In this document: piece by piece, positions 34,902 through 44,092 of the stretch
Layout of the letters: the number at the start of each line of letters is the position of its first letter
How positions within the stretch are numbered: the first letter of the stretch is position 1
Assembly: GCF_900103225.1 (NCBI RefSeq)
Contig: NZ_FNJH01000006.1
Coordinates: 186,001 to 250,000, forward strand
Length of the DNA: 64,000 nt
From: Pseudomonas congelans
Lineage (GTDB): Bacteria > Pseudomonadota > Gammaproteobacteria > Pseudomonadales > Pseudomonadaceae
Direction: 5' to 3'
Translations under genes and position numbers: made by a program
Notes under the pieces: generated by a model
Told to the model about the DNA's origin: nothing
Databases searched by the model: none
What the model saw: only the letters and a program-made list of their open reading frames with translations

Positions 34902-35597
34902 ATGTCGTTTCATACGCTTCGCACTTTGGCAGCCGTGACTTTGCTCGCCTGCCTGACACTCACCGGCTGCGCCCACGTTCAACCTCCTGTACCTCTCGAT
35001 CAGCAATTCTGGAATGCCAAAGAACCGACTATCGGTGTGGCGATTACCGTAGTGCCACAACCTGTTCTGGCACTCACCGGCAATCAGGGACTTCTGGATC
35101 TGGCCATTAATACCGGCGTCAACAGCAAGCTCAGCGGCAATGTCGAGAAATGGCAGGTACGCGACCTCAATACCTTGCCCGATGTCATCGTCGCCAAACT
35201 GCAGGCCAAGGGCTACAAGGTCAAACGAATCAATGAGCCAGTGGACCTCAAGGTCTACAAGGAAGTGAGTTTCCGCGAAGGCTACACGGTTCGCGATTTC
35301 ACACCGATCAAGGCGACTTATGGCGTCGATCGTCTGCTGCTGGTCAACGTCCAGGTAACCGGGGCCACGCGTAGTTATTACAGCGTAGTACCCACCAGCG
35401 TGCCTATGGCGCAGGTAGGCGGACAAGGCATGCTTGTCGATCTGTCTGACAACAAGCTGCTGTGGTTCAAACCCTTTACCGTGGTACAGGCTGCTCAAGG
35501 TGAATGGGACGAGCCGACGTACGCCAATTTGACCAACGCGTTCTACCAGACCATGGACATGAGCCGTCAGCAAATGATCACCGCGTTCGAACAATGA
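34902..35597 (+). CDS. Lipoprotein of unknown function (first of a coupled pair)
   Basis: A 231-residue protein with a signal peptide and lipobox LTGC (Cys23 of MSFHTLRTLAAVTLLACLTLTGC). The mature part is soluble, with few cysteines, and I do not recognise a domain. Its ribosome site is GGGACTTGAGA. The TGA overlaps the ATG of the next gene (ATGA at 35594-35597), so the two products are probably made together and may act as one outer-membrane assembly. Confidence 0.75.
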   Translation: MSFHTLRTLAAVTLLACLTLTGCAHVQPPVPLDQQFWNAKEPTIGVAITVVPQPVLALTGNQGLLDLAINTGVNSKLSGNVEKWQVRDLNTLPDVIVAKLQAKGYKVKRINEPVDLKVYKEVSFREGYTVRDFTPIKATYGVDRLLLVNVQVTGATRSYYSVVPTSVPMAQVGGQGMLVDLSDNKLLWFKPFTVVQAAQGEWDEPTYANLTNAFYQTMDMSRQQMITAFEQ

Positions 35598-36502
35598 CGC
35601 GTCTGCTGATTACGATTACCGCCCATGTCCTGCTGATGCTGGCCGGTTGCGCGCAGAAGCCCGTTCCGCAGGCCGGTTTCAAGTCGCAGGACGCGGTTTC
35701 CTATGTCCAGGCCCATGGGGTCAAAGTGGACATGCAACTGCCGCAGGCATTCGTAGGTGCCAGCACTGTGGTCGACGCCGAAGCCGCGCAAAAGGCTGCA
35801 TCGTCCAGCCATAATCTGATTGCGAGTTCGGGTAATACTGCCGGACTCGCCGGTCTGCTGGTTGCCAGCCTGATCAACACTCAGATGGGCAGCGGCAGCT
35901 TGCAACGGGATGCTGAAAAAGCCGCAGTCAGGGAGTCGCTACCACTGGCCAGCCTGCTTGCCGGTGTGCCTTTGCAGGAGCGTCTGCAACAGCGCTTCCA
36001 GCGAGCATCGCAGGCGGCTGGTATCAAACAGGGTATCGGGGATATCAGTGCGCGTCTGGTTATAGAGCCCAAGCTGATGCTCACACCCGATCGCGGCAGT
36101 TTCGTGCTGATCAATCAGGTACAGGTGCAGGATATTGCCGGTTCAGCGTTATATCGCATGCGCATCGAGGTCAGTAGTCAGCCCATTCGGCGCTGCGGCA
36201 AACAATGCATCGACGACGGCACTCTTGATCTGGCGCAAGTCACAGCAGTACTTGACGAGTGCATTGAAGAGTCGATGCGCGTGCTTGCCGCTGACCTGAT
36301 GCTGCCTGCACCGCCAGAGGCAGCCCAAGAGACCTTGCGCTATGTACTGAACGGGCAACGCGTGGTCGAGCGTGGCTATCAATTGGCTAACACCGGGAAT
36401 TATTGGCGTTATCGTGATCTGTACGGCGCGGTCAAGTCAGTGCCCGTGCCCTTCGAGGACGCGTTGACGCAAGCGCAATTGCAGACGGTGTACGGGCGCT
36501 AG
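35594..36502 (+). CDS. Lipoprotein of unknown function (second of a coupled pair)
   Basis: A 302-residue protein starting MTRLLITITAHVLLMLAGC, with lipobox LAGC (Cys19). Residues about 65-95 contain a glycine- and alanine-rich segment (NTAGLAGLLVASLINTQMG), possibly a short membrane-active or linker helix; two cysteines (RRCGKQC) could pair. No known domain recognised. Translation is coupled to the preceding lipoprotein by an ATGA overlap, and a composite terminator follows at 36503-36566, so the pair is a complete two-gene operon. Confidence 0.75.
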   Translation: MTRLLITITAHVLLMLAGCAQKPVPQAGFKSQDAVSYVQAHGVKVDMQLPQAFVGASTVVDAEAAQKAASSSHNLIASSGNTAGLAGLLVASLINTQMGSGSLQRDAEKAAVRESLPLASLLAGVPLQERLQQRFQRASQAAGIKQGIGDISARLVIEPKLMLTPDRGSFVLINQVQVQDIAGSALYRMRIEVSSQPIRRCGKQCIDDGTLDLAQVTAVLDECIEESMRVLAADLMLPAPPEAAQETLRYVLNGQRVVERGYQLANTGNYWRYRDLYGAVKSVPVPFEDALTQAQLQTVYGR

Positions 36503-36566
36503 AAACGCATTCAGATATTCCCGGCAGCCCTTGACTGAATGCTGCCGGCTATTTGATGCGTTTTTT
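36503..36566 (+). terminator. Composite stem-loop terminator
   Basis: An outer stem AAACGCAT (36503-36510)/ATGCGTTT (36556-36563) encloses an inner 8-bp stem CCGGCAGC (36521-36528)/GCTGCCGG (36541-36548). A run of Ts (36561-36566) ends the outer stem. It closes the lipoprotein-pair operon. Confidence 0.8.
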
Positions 36567-36703
36567 ATCCCCTTCGTTGTTGCTCAGCACTGCAGGCTGG
36601 GTCTGGTAGCAATGCCATCTGCATAGGATTGTGTACATCGCGGTACTGCCGGCGACGGCCGTTCTACTGAAAGACTCCCCCTGATTCCCCAACCCCACCC
36701 CGG

Positions 36704-36709
36704 TATACT
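36704..36709 (+). promoter_or_regulatory. Candidate -10 box for hrpB
   Basis: TATACT lies 26 bases before the hrpB ATG, with a weak -35-like CTGATT 17 bases upstream. A GGGAG ribosome site follows at about 36724. Confidence 0.4.
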
Positions 36710-36734
36710 CCCCCGCATCTCTCCGGGAGCCCCC

Positions 36735-39269
36735 ATGACCTCGTTACCCATCGATGCCGTCCTGCCAGCCTTACGCCAGGCCTTGTCCGCACGCCATGAA
36801 GCCGTACTCGAAGCCCCTCCCGGCGCGGGCAAGACCACGCGCGTGCCGCTGGCGCTGCTTGAGGAAACCTGGCTGGCCGGGCAGACCATTCTGATGCTGG
36901 AGCCTCGGCGCCTGGCCGCTAGAGCGGCTGCAGAGCGCCTGGCCAGTGAGCTGGGCGAGAAGGTCGGCGAGACGGTGGGCTATCGGATTCGTCTGGAAAG
37001 CCGGGTCGGCCCGAAGACGCGCATTGAAGTTGTCACCGAGGGGATTCTCACGCGTCGTTTGCAGGACGATCCGGCGCTGGAAGGTGTGGGGCTGCTGATT
37101 TTCGATGAGTTTCACGAACGCAGCCTGGATGCCGATCTGGCCCTGGCCCTGAGCCTCAATGGCCGGGAACTGTTTCGGGACGATCAGCCGCTTAAGATTC
37201 TGCTCATGTCGGCCACGCTGGAAGGCGAGCGGTTGGCGGCGTTGCTGGACGATGCGCCGGTAGTGCGAAGCGATGGGCGGATGTTTCCGGTGAGCATGCA
37301 GTGGGGGCGTACTTTTCAGCCCGGTGAGTTTGTCGAGCCGCGCGTTGTGCAGACGGTACTGGATGCGCTGGGCAGCGAGTCCGGCAGCCTGTTGGTGTTT
37401 CTGCCGGGGCAGGCCGAGATTCGCCGGGTCAACCAGCAACTGGCGGAAGCACTGGGCGAGCGCGGCGACATTCTGCTTTGTCCTCTGCATGGCGAGCTTG
37501 ATCTGAATGCGCAACGCGCTGCTATCGAGCCGGCTCCCAAGGGCACGCGCAAGGTGGTGCTGGCGACCAATATTGCGGAAACCAGTCTGACTATCGACGG
37601 CGTGCGTGTGGTGATCGATGCCGGGTTGGCGCGGGTGCCACGTTTCGATCCGGGCAGCGGCATGACGCGTCTGGAAACACAGCGTATCTCGCGTGCCAGC
37701 GCCACCCAGCGTGCCGGACGAGCAGGGCGGCTGGAGCCGGGCGTGTGTTACCGACTGTGGTCCGAAGCGCAGCACGATCAACTGGCCGCCTATGGGGCGG
37801 CAGAAATTCTTCAGGCGGACCTCGCCGGGCTCGCGTTGCAACTGGCCCGCTGGGGCGTCACGCCCGCGCAACTGGTCTGGCTCGACGTGCCGCCAGCTGC
37901 GGCTTATGCACAGGCGCAGGATTTGTTGGTGCGTCTGGAGGCGTTGAACAATCAGCCGGGTCAGCCGCCAGTCCTGACGCCTCATGGTCAGGCGATGGCT
38001 GAGCTGCCTGCTCATCCGCGCATCGCCCATCTGCTGCTGCGCGGCCATGCGCTAGGGCTGGGCGAACTGGCGTGTGACGTGGCGGCCTTGCTGGGCGAGC
38101 GCGATATCTTGCGCGGCGCTGGCGCGGACTTGCACAGTCGCCTGACCCTGCTGGCCGGTACCGAACGCGCGGCGCGTGGCGCACAAGGCGGTGTACAGCG
38201 GGCCAGGCAACTGTCGCGGCAGTATCGCGGGTATCTGCGCGGCGCAGCGAACAGCCCGGTCAGCGATCCGGACCACTCACGCTGGCTGGGCGCCTTGCTG
38301 GCGCTGGCCTACCCGGATCGCGTCGCACAGCAACGCCGAGCGGGCGGAGCCGAATACCGACTGGCCAACGGCCGCGCGGCACTGTTCGCCGAGGCTGATG
38401 CGCTGATGAAACAGCCTTGGTTGGTCATCGCTGATCTTGGCAGTCGTCAGGGCCAGCGCGAAGAACGCATCTACCTCGCTGCCGAATTCGATCCGGCACT
38501 TTTTGATTCGGTGTTGGCCGAGCAGGTCAGCACCGTGGACCAGATCGACTGGGACGAACGCGAAGGTGTATTCCGTGCCGAGCGACAGCGCAAAGTCGGT
38601 GAACTGATCATCAGTCGCGAACCACTGACCGGCCTCGACGAGGCAACCCGCAGCCATGCGCTGCTGGCGCTGGTGCGTCGCAAAGGCCTGGAACTGCTGC
38701 CCTGGACGCCGGAACTGCGTCAGTGGCAGGCGCGTGTTGCGTTGTTGCGCAGTCTGGATATCGAGAAAAGCTCAGCGAGCGAGTGGCCTGATCTGAGTGA
38801 CGCACAACTGCTGGCGACACTGGAAAACTGGCTGATGCCCTACCTGGGCAAAGTCACCCGGCTCAGCCATTTCAGCCAGCTCGACCTGTCCTCGATCCTG
38901 CGCAACCTCCTGCCATGGCCATTGCCACAACAGTTGGAAGCGCAGGCACCCCAGACCCTGCAAGTGCCGTCAGGCTCGAACATCCGTATCGACTACAGCG
39001 AACATCCGCCGATTCTGTCAGTGCGGCTGCAGGAATTGTTTGGGCTGTCCGACACACCACGTATCGCCAATGGGCGGCAGGTGCTGAAACTGCACTTGCT
39101 GTCCCCGGCACGCCGCCCGGTGCAGGTGACGCAGGATCTGGCTAATTTCTGGCGATCTACCTACATCGATGTGAAGAAGGACTTGAAGGGGCGCTATCCG
39201 AAGCATTACTGGCCGGATGATCCGTTGGTGGCGGAGGCGACGGCGCGGGTGAAGCCGAGGGGGACATGA
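36735..39269 (+). CDS. hrpB: ATP-dependent RNA helicase HrpB (DExH)
   Basis: An 844-residue DEAH/RHA-type helicase. Walker A (PPGAGKTT, residues 28-35), DEFH (IFDEFHERS), SAT (MSATLEGE) and motif VI (QRAGRAGRLEPG) are all seen. The HrpB-specific C-terminal domain ends with the conserved RYPKHYWPDDPL segment. RNA targets are not well defined in the family; despite the name it is unrelated to the type III secretion hrp genes. Preceded by a TATACT box and a GGGAG site. Confidence 0.96.
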   Translation: MTSLPIDAVLPALRQALSARHEAVLEAPPGAGKTTRVPLALLEETWLAGQTILMLEPRRLAARAAAERLASELGEKVGETVGYRIRLESRVGPKTRIEVVTEGILTRRLQDDPALEGVGLLIFDEFHERSLDADLALALSLNGRELFRDDQPLKILLMSATLEGERLAALLDDAPVVRSDGRMFPVSMQWGRTFQPGEFVEPRVVQTVLDALGSESGSLLVFLPGQAEIRRVNQQLAEALGERGDILLCPLHGELDLNAQRAAIEPAPKGTRKVVLATNIAETSLTIDGVRVVIDAGLARVPRFDPGSGMTRLETQRISRASATQRAGRAGRLEPGVCYRLWSEAQHDQLAAYGAAEILQADLAGLALQLARWGVTPAQLVWLDVPPAAAYAQAQDLLVRLEALNNQPGQPPVLTPHGQAMAELPAHPRIAHLLLRGHALGLGELACDVAALLGERDILRGAGADLHSRLTLLAGTERAARGAQGGVQRARQLSRQYRGYLRGAANSPVSDPDHSRWLGALLALAYPDRVAQQRRAGGAEYRLANGRAALFAEADALMKQPWLVIADLGSRQGQREERIYLAAEFDPALFDSVLAEQVSTVDQIDWDEREGVFRAERQRKVGELIISREPLTGLDEATRSHALLALVRRKGLELLPWTPELRQWQARVALLRSLDIEKSSASEWPDLSDAQLLATLENWLMPYLGKVTRLSHFSQLDLSSILRNLLPWPLPQQLEAQAPQTLQVPSGSNIRIDYSEHPPILSVRLQELFGLSDTPRIANGRQVLKLHLLSPARRPVQVTQDLANFWRSTYIDVKKDLKGRYPKHYWPDDPLVAEATARVKPRGT

Positions 39270-39437
39270 GGTCGCTCAGCATTCAACGAGCTGTTGTTTA
39301 GTTAAGACGAGAACGATCAATGTGAGAGGGGCGCACTCTCGCCGTTCAAAGTACCCGAGTTGGAACAGCTGACCGGATGTTGGATATCCAGACAGCCAGT
39401 GAACGCCAGGGCGCAACGCCCTGGCAGGCAGCAGATG

Positions 39438-39686
39438 TCACTTTTTCTTTTTAGCCGGCTTTTCAGCCTTTTCAGCCTTTTCTGATTTCTTGGCCTTTTC
39501 TGGCTTGCTATCAGCTTTTTTGGCAGCTTTCTTTGGCTCGGCGTCTTTTTTCTTGTCTTTCTTTTCGGAAGACTTGGAAAGCGTCGAGGCCGCTTCAGAT
39601 TTCTTTGCCGGTGATGACTTCTTGTCTTTCAGGTCCTTGCTGGCTTTCGAGGCTTCGCCTTTACTTTTCTTGTCGTCTTTAGCCAT
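39438..39686 (-). CDS. Lysine- and alanine-rich basic protein, histone H1-like composition
   Basis: An 82-residue protein starting MAKDDKKSKGEASK. Nearly all residues are Lys, Ala, Ser, Glu, Asp and Pro, with KKAAKKA, SEKAEKAEKPAKKKK repeats resembling the C-terminal tails of AlgP/AlgR3 or H1-like proteins. No folded domain is visible. A nucleic-acid-binding role is inferred from composition only. The 168 bases downstream and 262 upstream carry no other gene that I can support. Confidence 0.7.
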   Translation of the reverse strand: MAKDDKKSKGEASKASKDLKDKKSSPAKKSEAASTLSKSSEKKDKKKDAEPKKAAKKADSKPEKAKKSEKAEKAEKPAKKKK

Positions 39687-39948
39687 GTTGATCACCCTTT
39701 GGTGTATGCCAGTATTGGCACGTCGCCCATGGAAGTATCCACAGGCTAATCATTAGGCGAGTGCGCTCAGAAACGGTTCAAACTGTTTTGACCCTGTCGG
39801 CCGCTGAAGGACGACATTCAGATGCTCGGCGATTCGCCAGCTTACCAAGGGCTGCCATCCTCGCTGGGTTCAGGTATTTTCAATCACGCAAACGCTCAGG
39901 GATTGATCGCGGAAAATTGCCGAGTATCCGGGGAACCAAGGAAAGACA

Positions 39949-40761
39949 TTGAACACTGCCAGATTTGTTTTCAAATCCATTATCACGCGCTGGATGAAAA
40001 ACATCTTTTCACGGGATGAAAACCGTAAAAGCGAGCTCGAACCCGAGTGGACATCCCAAGGCCCGGGTTCAATCCTCATGGAGCGGTATCACCACATCGA
40101 CGCCAGCGAGCAGGATAAGGACGGCCTCTACGACTATTACTATGAGTACGATATGTACTACTTCACGGAAGGCACCTTGTCCCTCGTCGCGCGCTGTTAC
40201 ACGGATGATGCTGATGAAGCGAACTTTATGGGCATCGAGTTTGACGGATATGACCGCGCGCTTGAGTCTGACGATCGGTCTCTCCCGTTGGTGAGCGCAG
40301 CCCTGGCCCAGTTGAAAGCGGATGGAAAGACGAAATTCTTCACGTTCACCGGAAAGGGTTACGAGCCCATATTTGCGGACACTGAGCATGAAGGCGACAC
40401 CCTGCGCAGAGAGCGCATCGAAGTGATCGCGCTGTCCCCCAGTGCTCGCTATCGTGTCCAGGCAACGCCTTACGAGGCACTTGCCACGCACTGGATTTAT
40501 CCACCCGAGATAATCGACATCAGGCGCGACATCCGCGTGTTTGCTTTCGAAGACAACGGCTGGTCAGCCGATCAGGCACGCTGGCTGGACTGCTCTTGTG
40601 TCGAGCTGACCCTGCGTAAATACCCCGGACGGCTCACTGGCGCTGGAATAACGGTGATTATCGATTGCGCTCGTGGCACGGCGGTTTACGGCAATGGCAT
40701 CGAGATCAAGACGCCTGCGCTTGAGCGGGCGCTTGATGCGATGTTGAGCGGTGCGGGCTGA
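39949..40761 (+). CDS. Hypothetical protein, no recognised domain
   Basis: A 270-residue protein that is acidic in its first half (many Asp, Glu and Tyr, including DGLYDYYYEYDMYYF), with no signal peptide or membrane segment. The start is probably TTG at 39949 because AAGGAAAG lies just upstream; an in-frame ATG at 39994 lacks a ribosome site. It does not belong to any family that I can name. With the next gene it forms a short stretch whose start codons and protein character differ from the conserved genes around it. Confidence 0.65.
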   Translation: MNTARFVFKSIITRWMKNIFSRDENRKSELEPEWTSQGPGSILMERYHHIDASEQDKDGLYDYYYEYDMYYFTEGTLSLVARCYTDDADEANFMGIEFDGYDRALESDDRSLPLVSAALAQLKADGKTKFFTFTGKGYEPIFADTEHEGDTLRRERIEVIALSPSARYRVQATPYEALATHWIYPPEIIDIRRDIRVFAFEDNGWSADQARWLDCSCVELTLRKYPGRLTGAGITVIIDCARGTAVYGNGIEIKTPALERALDAMLSGAG

Positions 40762-40835
40762 CGTAGCGGGGGATACGCTTCAATTATCAGGTGCGTGCGA
40801 CGACGCAGGCCCGTATCTAAAAACTGATCTCATGA

Positions 40836-40859
40836 GCGCCCTGTCTTTTTTCAGGGCGC
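40836..40859. terminator. Hairpin between convergent genes
   Basis: GCGCCCTG (40836-40843) pairs with CAGGGCGC (40852-40859) around a T-rich 8-base loop. No T-run follows. It sits between the genes ending at 40761 and 40882. Confidence 0.45.
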
Positions 40860-40881
40860 GCACAAGGACGCACCTGTTGCT

Positions 40882-41283
40882 TTACTTACAGTCTTCGCGT
40901 GAAAGCGTGATCGATGTAATGAACTCGCCTGTCGAGCTGGAGTACGAATAAGTGATTTTGTTACCCAGCTCCAGCACCAATAGATAGGCTGTCTGCTTAC
41001 ACAAGCTGCCTTGGATTTGCTGAGTCAGATAGCTGTCGTAGTAGACTTTTTCGCCAGGCCTTCCGTTGTAACCATTGATCGTGAGGTTGTAGAGGACGGT
41101 GTGATCAGCATAGGCAATCGTGTCTATTCGGGTCATAAGGTCCAGCATGATGGGAAGCTGTTTCTTTTGCTGATCGATTACCGCCGCCAGTGCTTCGTTT
41201 CCATCTTTAGCCCAGAGGGGAGTCATGAAGCAAAGTGCCGCAGCACCCCCCAGAATAGTTTTAGCAACGCCAAGTTTTTTCAA
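40882..41283 (-). CDS. Small exported protein, unknown
   Basis: A 133-residue protein with a signal peptide (KKLGVAKTILGGAAALCFMTPLWA). The mature part, about 108 residues, has two cysteines (QGSLCKQ and the C-terminal REDCK) that could form a disulphide. The start is TTG at 41283 with AAGGAT upstream on the same strand. Probably periplasmic. I do not recognise the family; the size and cysteine pattern would suit an inhibitor or immunity-type protein, but there is no partner to support that. Confidence 0.65.
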   Translation of the reverse strand: MKKLGVAKTILGGAAALCFMTPLWAKDGNEALAAVIDQQKKQLPIMLDLMTRIDTIAYADHTVLYNLTINGYNGRPGEKVYYDSYLTQQIQGSLCKQTAYLLVLELGNKITYSYSSSTGEFITSITLSREDCK

Positions 41284-41332
41284 TTCAATATCCTTATTTT
41301 AGAAAACTATCTGATTACAGAGCAGGAACCCC

Positions 41333-42424
41333 TCAAGGCAAAACCGGCAACAAAAACCGCCCGATCACGGGCAAGTGATCAGAGATCAGCAACGTGTCAT
41401 CCCGCCGCACGCGTGCACTGACCCGTTTCAGGCTCGGGCTGTAGAACAGATAATCCACAGTCCGGTCCGGCCCGCTGATGCGGCTGTCGTTGGGGAAGTG
41501 CGTCAGCCATTTGCTGCGGTCGATGCCGCTGGATTCGGCGTTGTCGGGGATCATCGGGTATTTGTCCCACAGCTCGTGCAGTTCGCTGTCGGCTGCATAG
41601 CCAAGGCGTTGTTGCTCGGGGAGGCGCTGGTATTGGCCCAGCGGCAGCAGGTTGAAGTCGCCGCCGATCAGCCAGGGTGTGCCGCCGCTTTCCAGCTTGT
41701 CCAGTTGCGTCTCAGTGGCAGCGACCTGTCTTTGTGCGGTGTCGCCGGTGTGTCTGGCGGTGGTCAGGCTGGTGTTGATGACGGCCAGTTTGCCGCCGTC
41801 ACGCAAGGGCAGGTAGCTGACCAGCAAGGCATCCTTTGGCTGGAACTGACGGCTGATGAGGTTGGCGTCGGGCACCGGCAGTTGTATACGTTCGCCGCTG
41901 TCGATGTGGAAGCGGCTGAGGGTCGCGAGTTTTCTGCCGACGCTGCCCCAGATATGCGGGTTGGGCACGAACTCTGCTTTCCAGTAGAACGCTTGCGTAC
42001 TGCACGGGTAGAGGTCCGCCACACGTTCCTTGATCAGCGCCAGCTGATCTTCATAGTCGGAGTTCTTGGCGCCATCGTCGACGCCTTGCAGCAGCACGAT
42101 GTCGGGCTGTTCGTCACGGATGACCCGCGCCACTTCGTCCAGATTGTAGGCAAGGTCTTCATGGGTCGGGCGTTCGTCCGGGCCGCTGCCGTCGGCCATG
42201 TCGTACCAGAACACATAGCGTTTACCCGCCAGGTACTGGATGTTCCAGGTCATGACTTTCAGCGCTTGCCCCGGCACCAGTTTCGGTGCCTCGACCGCAG
42301 GGTTGCAGCTGGCCGTGACTAATTCACGGGCTGGAGGGCGCCATGTCAGTTGGAAAACCAGTAACAGCAATACGGCGACCAGCAGCAAGCCGTACAGGGT
42401 CAGACGTAGCAGTAAACGGGGCAT
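41333..42424 (-). CDS. Endonuclease/exonuclease/phosphatase-fold protein, membrane-anchored
   Basis: A protein of about 363 residues. An N-terminal membrane helix (LLLRLTLYGLLLVAVLLLLVF) is followed by an EEP (DNase I-like) domain: MTWNIQYL, the LLQGVD segment, GGDFNLLP and SDHLPVIGRF at the end are the expected catalytic motifs. The usual Glu of the LQE motif is replaced by LLQGVDD. An in-frame ATG at 42475 would extend the N-terminus by 17 residues. Probably acts at the periplasmic face; substrate unknown. Confidence 0.85.
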   Translation of the reverse strand: MPRLLLRLTLYGLLLVAVLLLLVFQLTWRPPARELVTASCNPAVEAPKLVPGQALKVMTWNIQYLAGKRYVFWYDMADGSGPDERPTHEDLAYNLDEVARVIRDEQPDIVLLQGVDDGAKNSDYEDQLALIKERVADLYPCSTQAFYWKAEFVPNPHIWGSVGRKLATLSRFHIDSGERIQLPVPDANLISRQFQPKDALLVSYLPLRDGGKLAVINTSLTTARHTGDTAQRQVAATETQLDKLESGGTPWLIGGDFNLLPLGQYQRLPEQQRLGYAADSELHELWDKYPMIPDNAESSGIDRSKWLTHFPNDSRISGPDRTVDYLFYSPSLKRVSARVRRDDTLLISDHLPVIGRFLLPVLP

Positions 42425-42508
42425 CGGCTCGACTTGGAGCGCCTGGCGCTCAGTGAGGGATTCGGCACTGAGCATACCGAATCGACGCACCTGACGTCAG
42501 CCTTTGCT

Positions 42509-43171
42509 TCAGGCGCGGTGCCCGGGCTCGCTGATCAGCATGAACAGGCGGAACGTCACGATGGTGGTGAACAGTTGCAGGAAGCTGCCGATGCTGTCGG
42601 TGATCACGGAAATCGCTGCGCTTTGCGGCTCCGGAAACAGGTACAGACTGGCGCCCTCAAGCAGCCACAGGGGAATGTAGACGCTCAGGACGCACACCAG
42701 AATGCGCGTGAAGTGCCCGGTGGTCATCTGCATGCTTTCGCGCATGGCCATGAACGGCGTGAGTTTGCGCAGAACCAGCAGGTATTCGCTGAACGCCAGT
42801 TTGATCATCACCCAGATGCCCGGTACTACGAACAGTGAAAGGCCGAACATGATCAGCAGGGTGCTCATGGCCGAGAGCACGGCGAAGGTCGGCCACAGGC
42901 GCACGGCCATGGCCAGTACATCGCTGGTGTGTACGTCCTCGCCACGACTGCGTGCGTCGAGAAACAGGATCAGCGCAGCTGTGTAGATAGGGTAGAAAAA
43001 CAACCCGATCACCAATGCGTAGGCAGGCGAAGTGTCAGCGGACATGGCGCTGCCCAGCGCTTGTTTGGCCAGCACTTCAAGAATCACGACAGGCAGGCAC
43101 AGCAGCGCGATGCTGCCCAGATTGCGCCGAAAGAAATAAAGCGAATCCTGGATGATGTTCAACGGGTTCAT
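42509..43171 (-). CDS. YciC family (UPF0259) inner-membrane protein
   Basis: A 220-residue protein with about five to six transmembrane helices, starting MNPLNIIQDSLYFFRRNLGSIALLCLPVVIL. That opening and the KLAFSEYLLVLRKLTPFMAM segment match the YciC/UPF0259 family of unknown function. It lies upstream of the EEP-domain gene on the same strand (18 bases from the longest version of that frame), so the two may be co-transcribed. Confidence 0.85.
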   Translation of the reverse strand: MNPLNIIQDSLYFFRRNLGSIALLCLPVVILEVLAKQALGSAMSADTSPAYALVIGLFFYPIYTAALILFLDARSRGEDVHTSDVLAMAVRLWPTFAVLSAMSTLLIMFGLSLFVVPGIWVMIKLAFSEYLLVLRKLTPFMAMRESMQMTTGHFTRILVCVLSVYIPLWLLEGASLYLFPEPQSAAISVITDSIGSFLQLFTTIVTFRLFMLISEPGHRA

Positions 43172-43368
43172 GGAGATAGATCGCAGGCTAAAAGCAGGCG
43201 CACACTTTAGCCCATGGCCCCTGTCGAACCAAGCGCAGTGGTTTTCCGCGCACGCCTTGTTATCTTTTTCTTCATGTCATTGAAGCGTGTCGATGAGGCC
43301 CCATTTTCTGCACATGGTCCTGCCATTGCGGCAGGGACGAATTCCAGTGGCAACTCAGTGAGGTGGTC

Positions 43369-44073
43369 ATGAACAGCGAAGAGCAAACCCTGATTGACGG
43401 TCTTTTCTCGAAACTGAAAGACGCTGAAACCGCATCCGCCCCGCGAGATGCTGCGGCCGAGGCGCGTATCAAGGAGCATTTGACCCGCCAGCCCGCTGCG
43501 CCGTACTACATGACGCAGGCGATTCTGGTGCAGGAGGCGGCCGTCAACCAGCTCAATCAGCAGGTCAAACAGCGCGACGAGCAGATTCAGCAACTGCAGG
43601 CCGAGCTCCAGCAGGCCAAGGGGCAAGCCTCATCCGCGCCCGCCGGCGGCGGGTTTTTGTCGAGTATTTTTGGCAGCAGTGCTCCGCGCGCGTCGCAGCC
43701 GCAACCGAGCCAGCCTTCCAGCGGTGGCTGGCGCGATGGTAGCGGTTTCAATTCTGCACCTGCGCCGGCAGCGCCGCAGGGCGGTTACGCCGCGCCTGCT
43801 CCGGCTGCCGGCAGTGGCTTTCTTGGCGGGGCGCTGAAGACCGCGGCCGGTGTAGCGGGCGGTGTGCTGCTGGCAGAGGGCATCAGCAGCATGTTCAGCC
43901 ACCACAGCCAGCCGCAGGAAATCGTCGAAGTCATTCACGATGCGCCACAGGCTCAGGACACTGGCTCGTTCAATGATCAGGGCGGTTGGGGACAGCCGGA
44001 TCAGCAGTATACGGCTGACGACAATTTCGACGATGGTGGCGACAATTTCTCGGACGATGATTCGTTCGTTTGA
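43369..44073 (+). CDS. DUF2076 family protein
   Basis: A 234-residue protein, MNSEEQTLIDGLFSKLKDAE. The N-terminal helical region (to about residue 85) ends in a coiled coil (QQVKQRDEQIQQLQAELQQ). A Gly/Ala/Pro/Ser-rich linker contains FLSSIFGS and FLGGALKTAAGVAGGVLLAEGI, a short hydrophobic segment, and the C-terminus is strongly acidic (DDNFDDGGDNFSDDDSFV). This layout is that of DUF2076 proteins, which are periplasmic or membrane-associated and uncharacterised. The ATG at 43369 follows a GAGGTGGT site. Confidence 0.85.
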   Translation: MNSEEQTLIDGLFSKLKDAETASAPRDAAAEARIKEHLTRQPAAPYYMTQAILVQEAAVNQLNQQVKQRDEQIQQLQAELQQAKGQASSAPAGGGFLSSIFGSSAPRASQPQPSQPSSGGWRDGSGFNSAPAPAAPQGGYAAPAPAAGSGFLGGALKTAAGVAGGVLLAEGISSMFSHHSQPQEIVEVIHDAPQAQDTGSFNDQGGWGQPDQQYTADDNFDDGGDNFSDDDSFV

Positions 44074-44092
44074 GGACGTGACAATCGCTCTT

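Noticed and set aside
36735..39269. hrpB as a type III secretion (hrp) gene
   Set aside because: The product is a DExH helicase; it shares the name but not the sequence of type III secretion HrpB, and no secretion genes are adjacent.
40882..41283. Toxin-immunity pair with the gene at 39949
   Set aside because: The two genes are convergent, neither has toxin motifs that I can see and no secretion marker (VgrG, PAAR, Rhs) is in the window.
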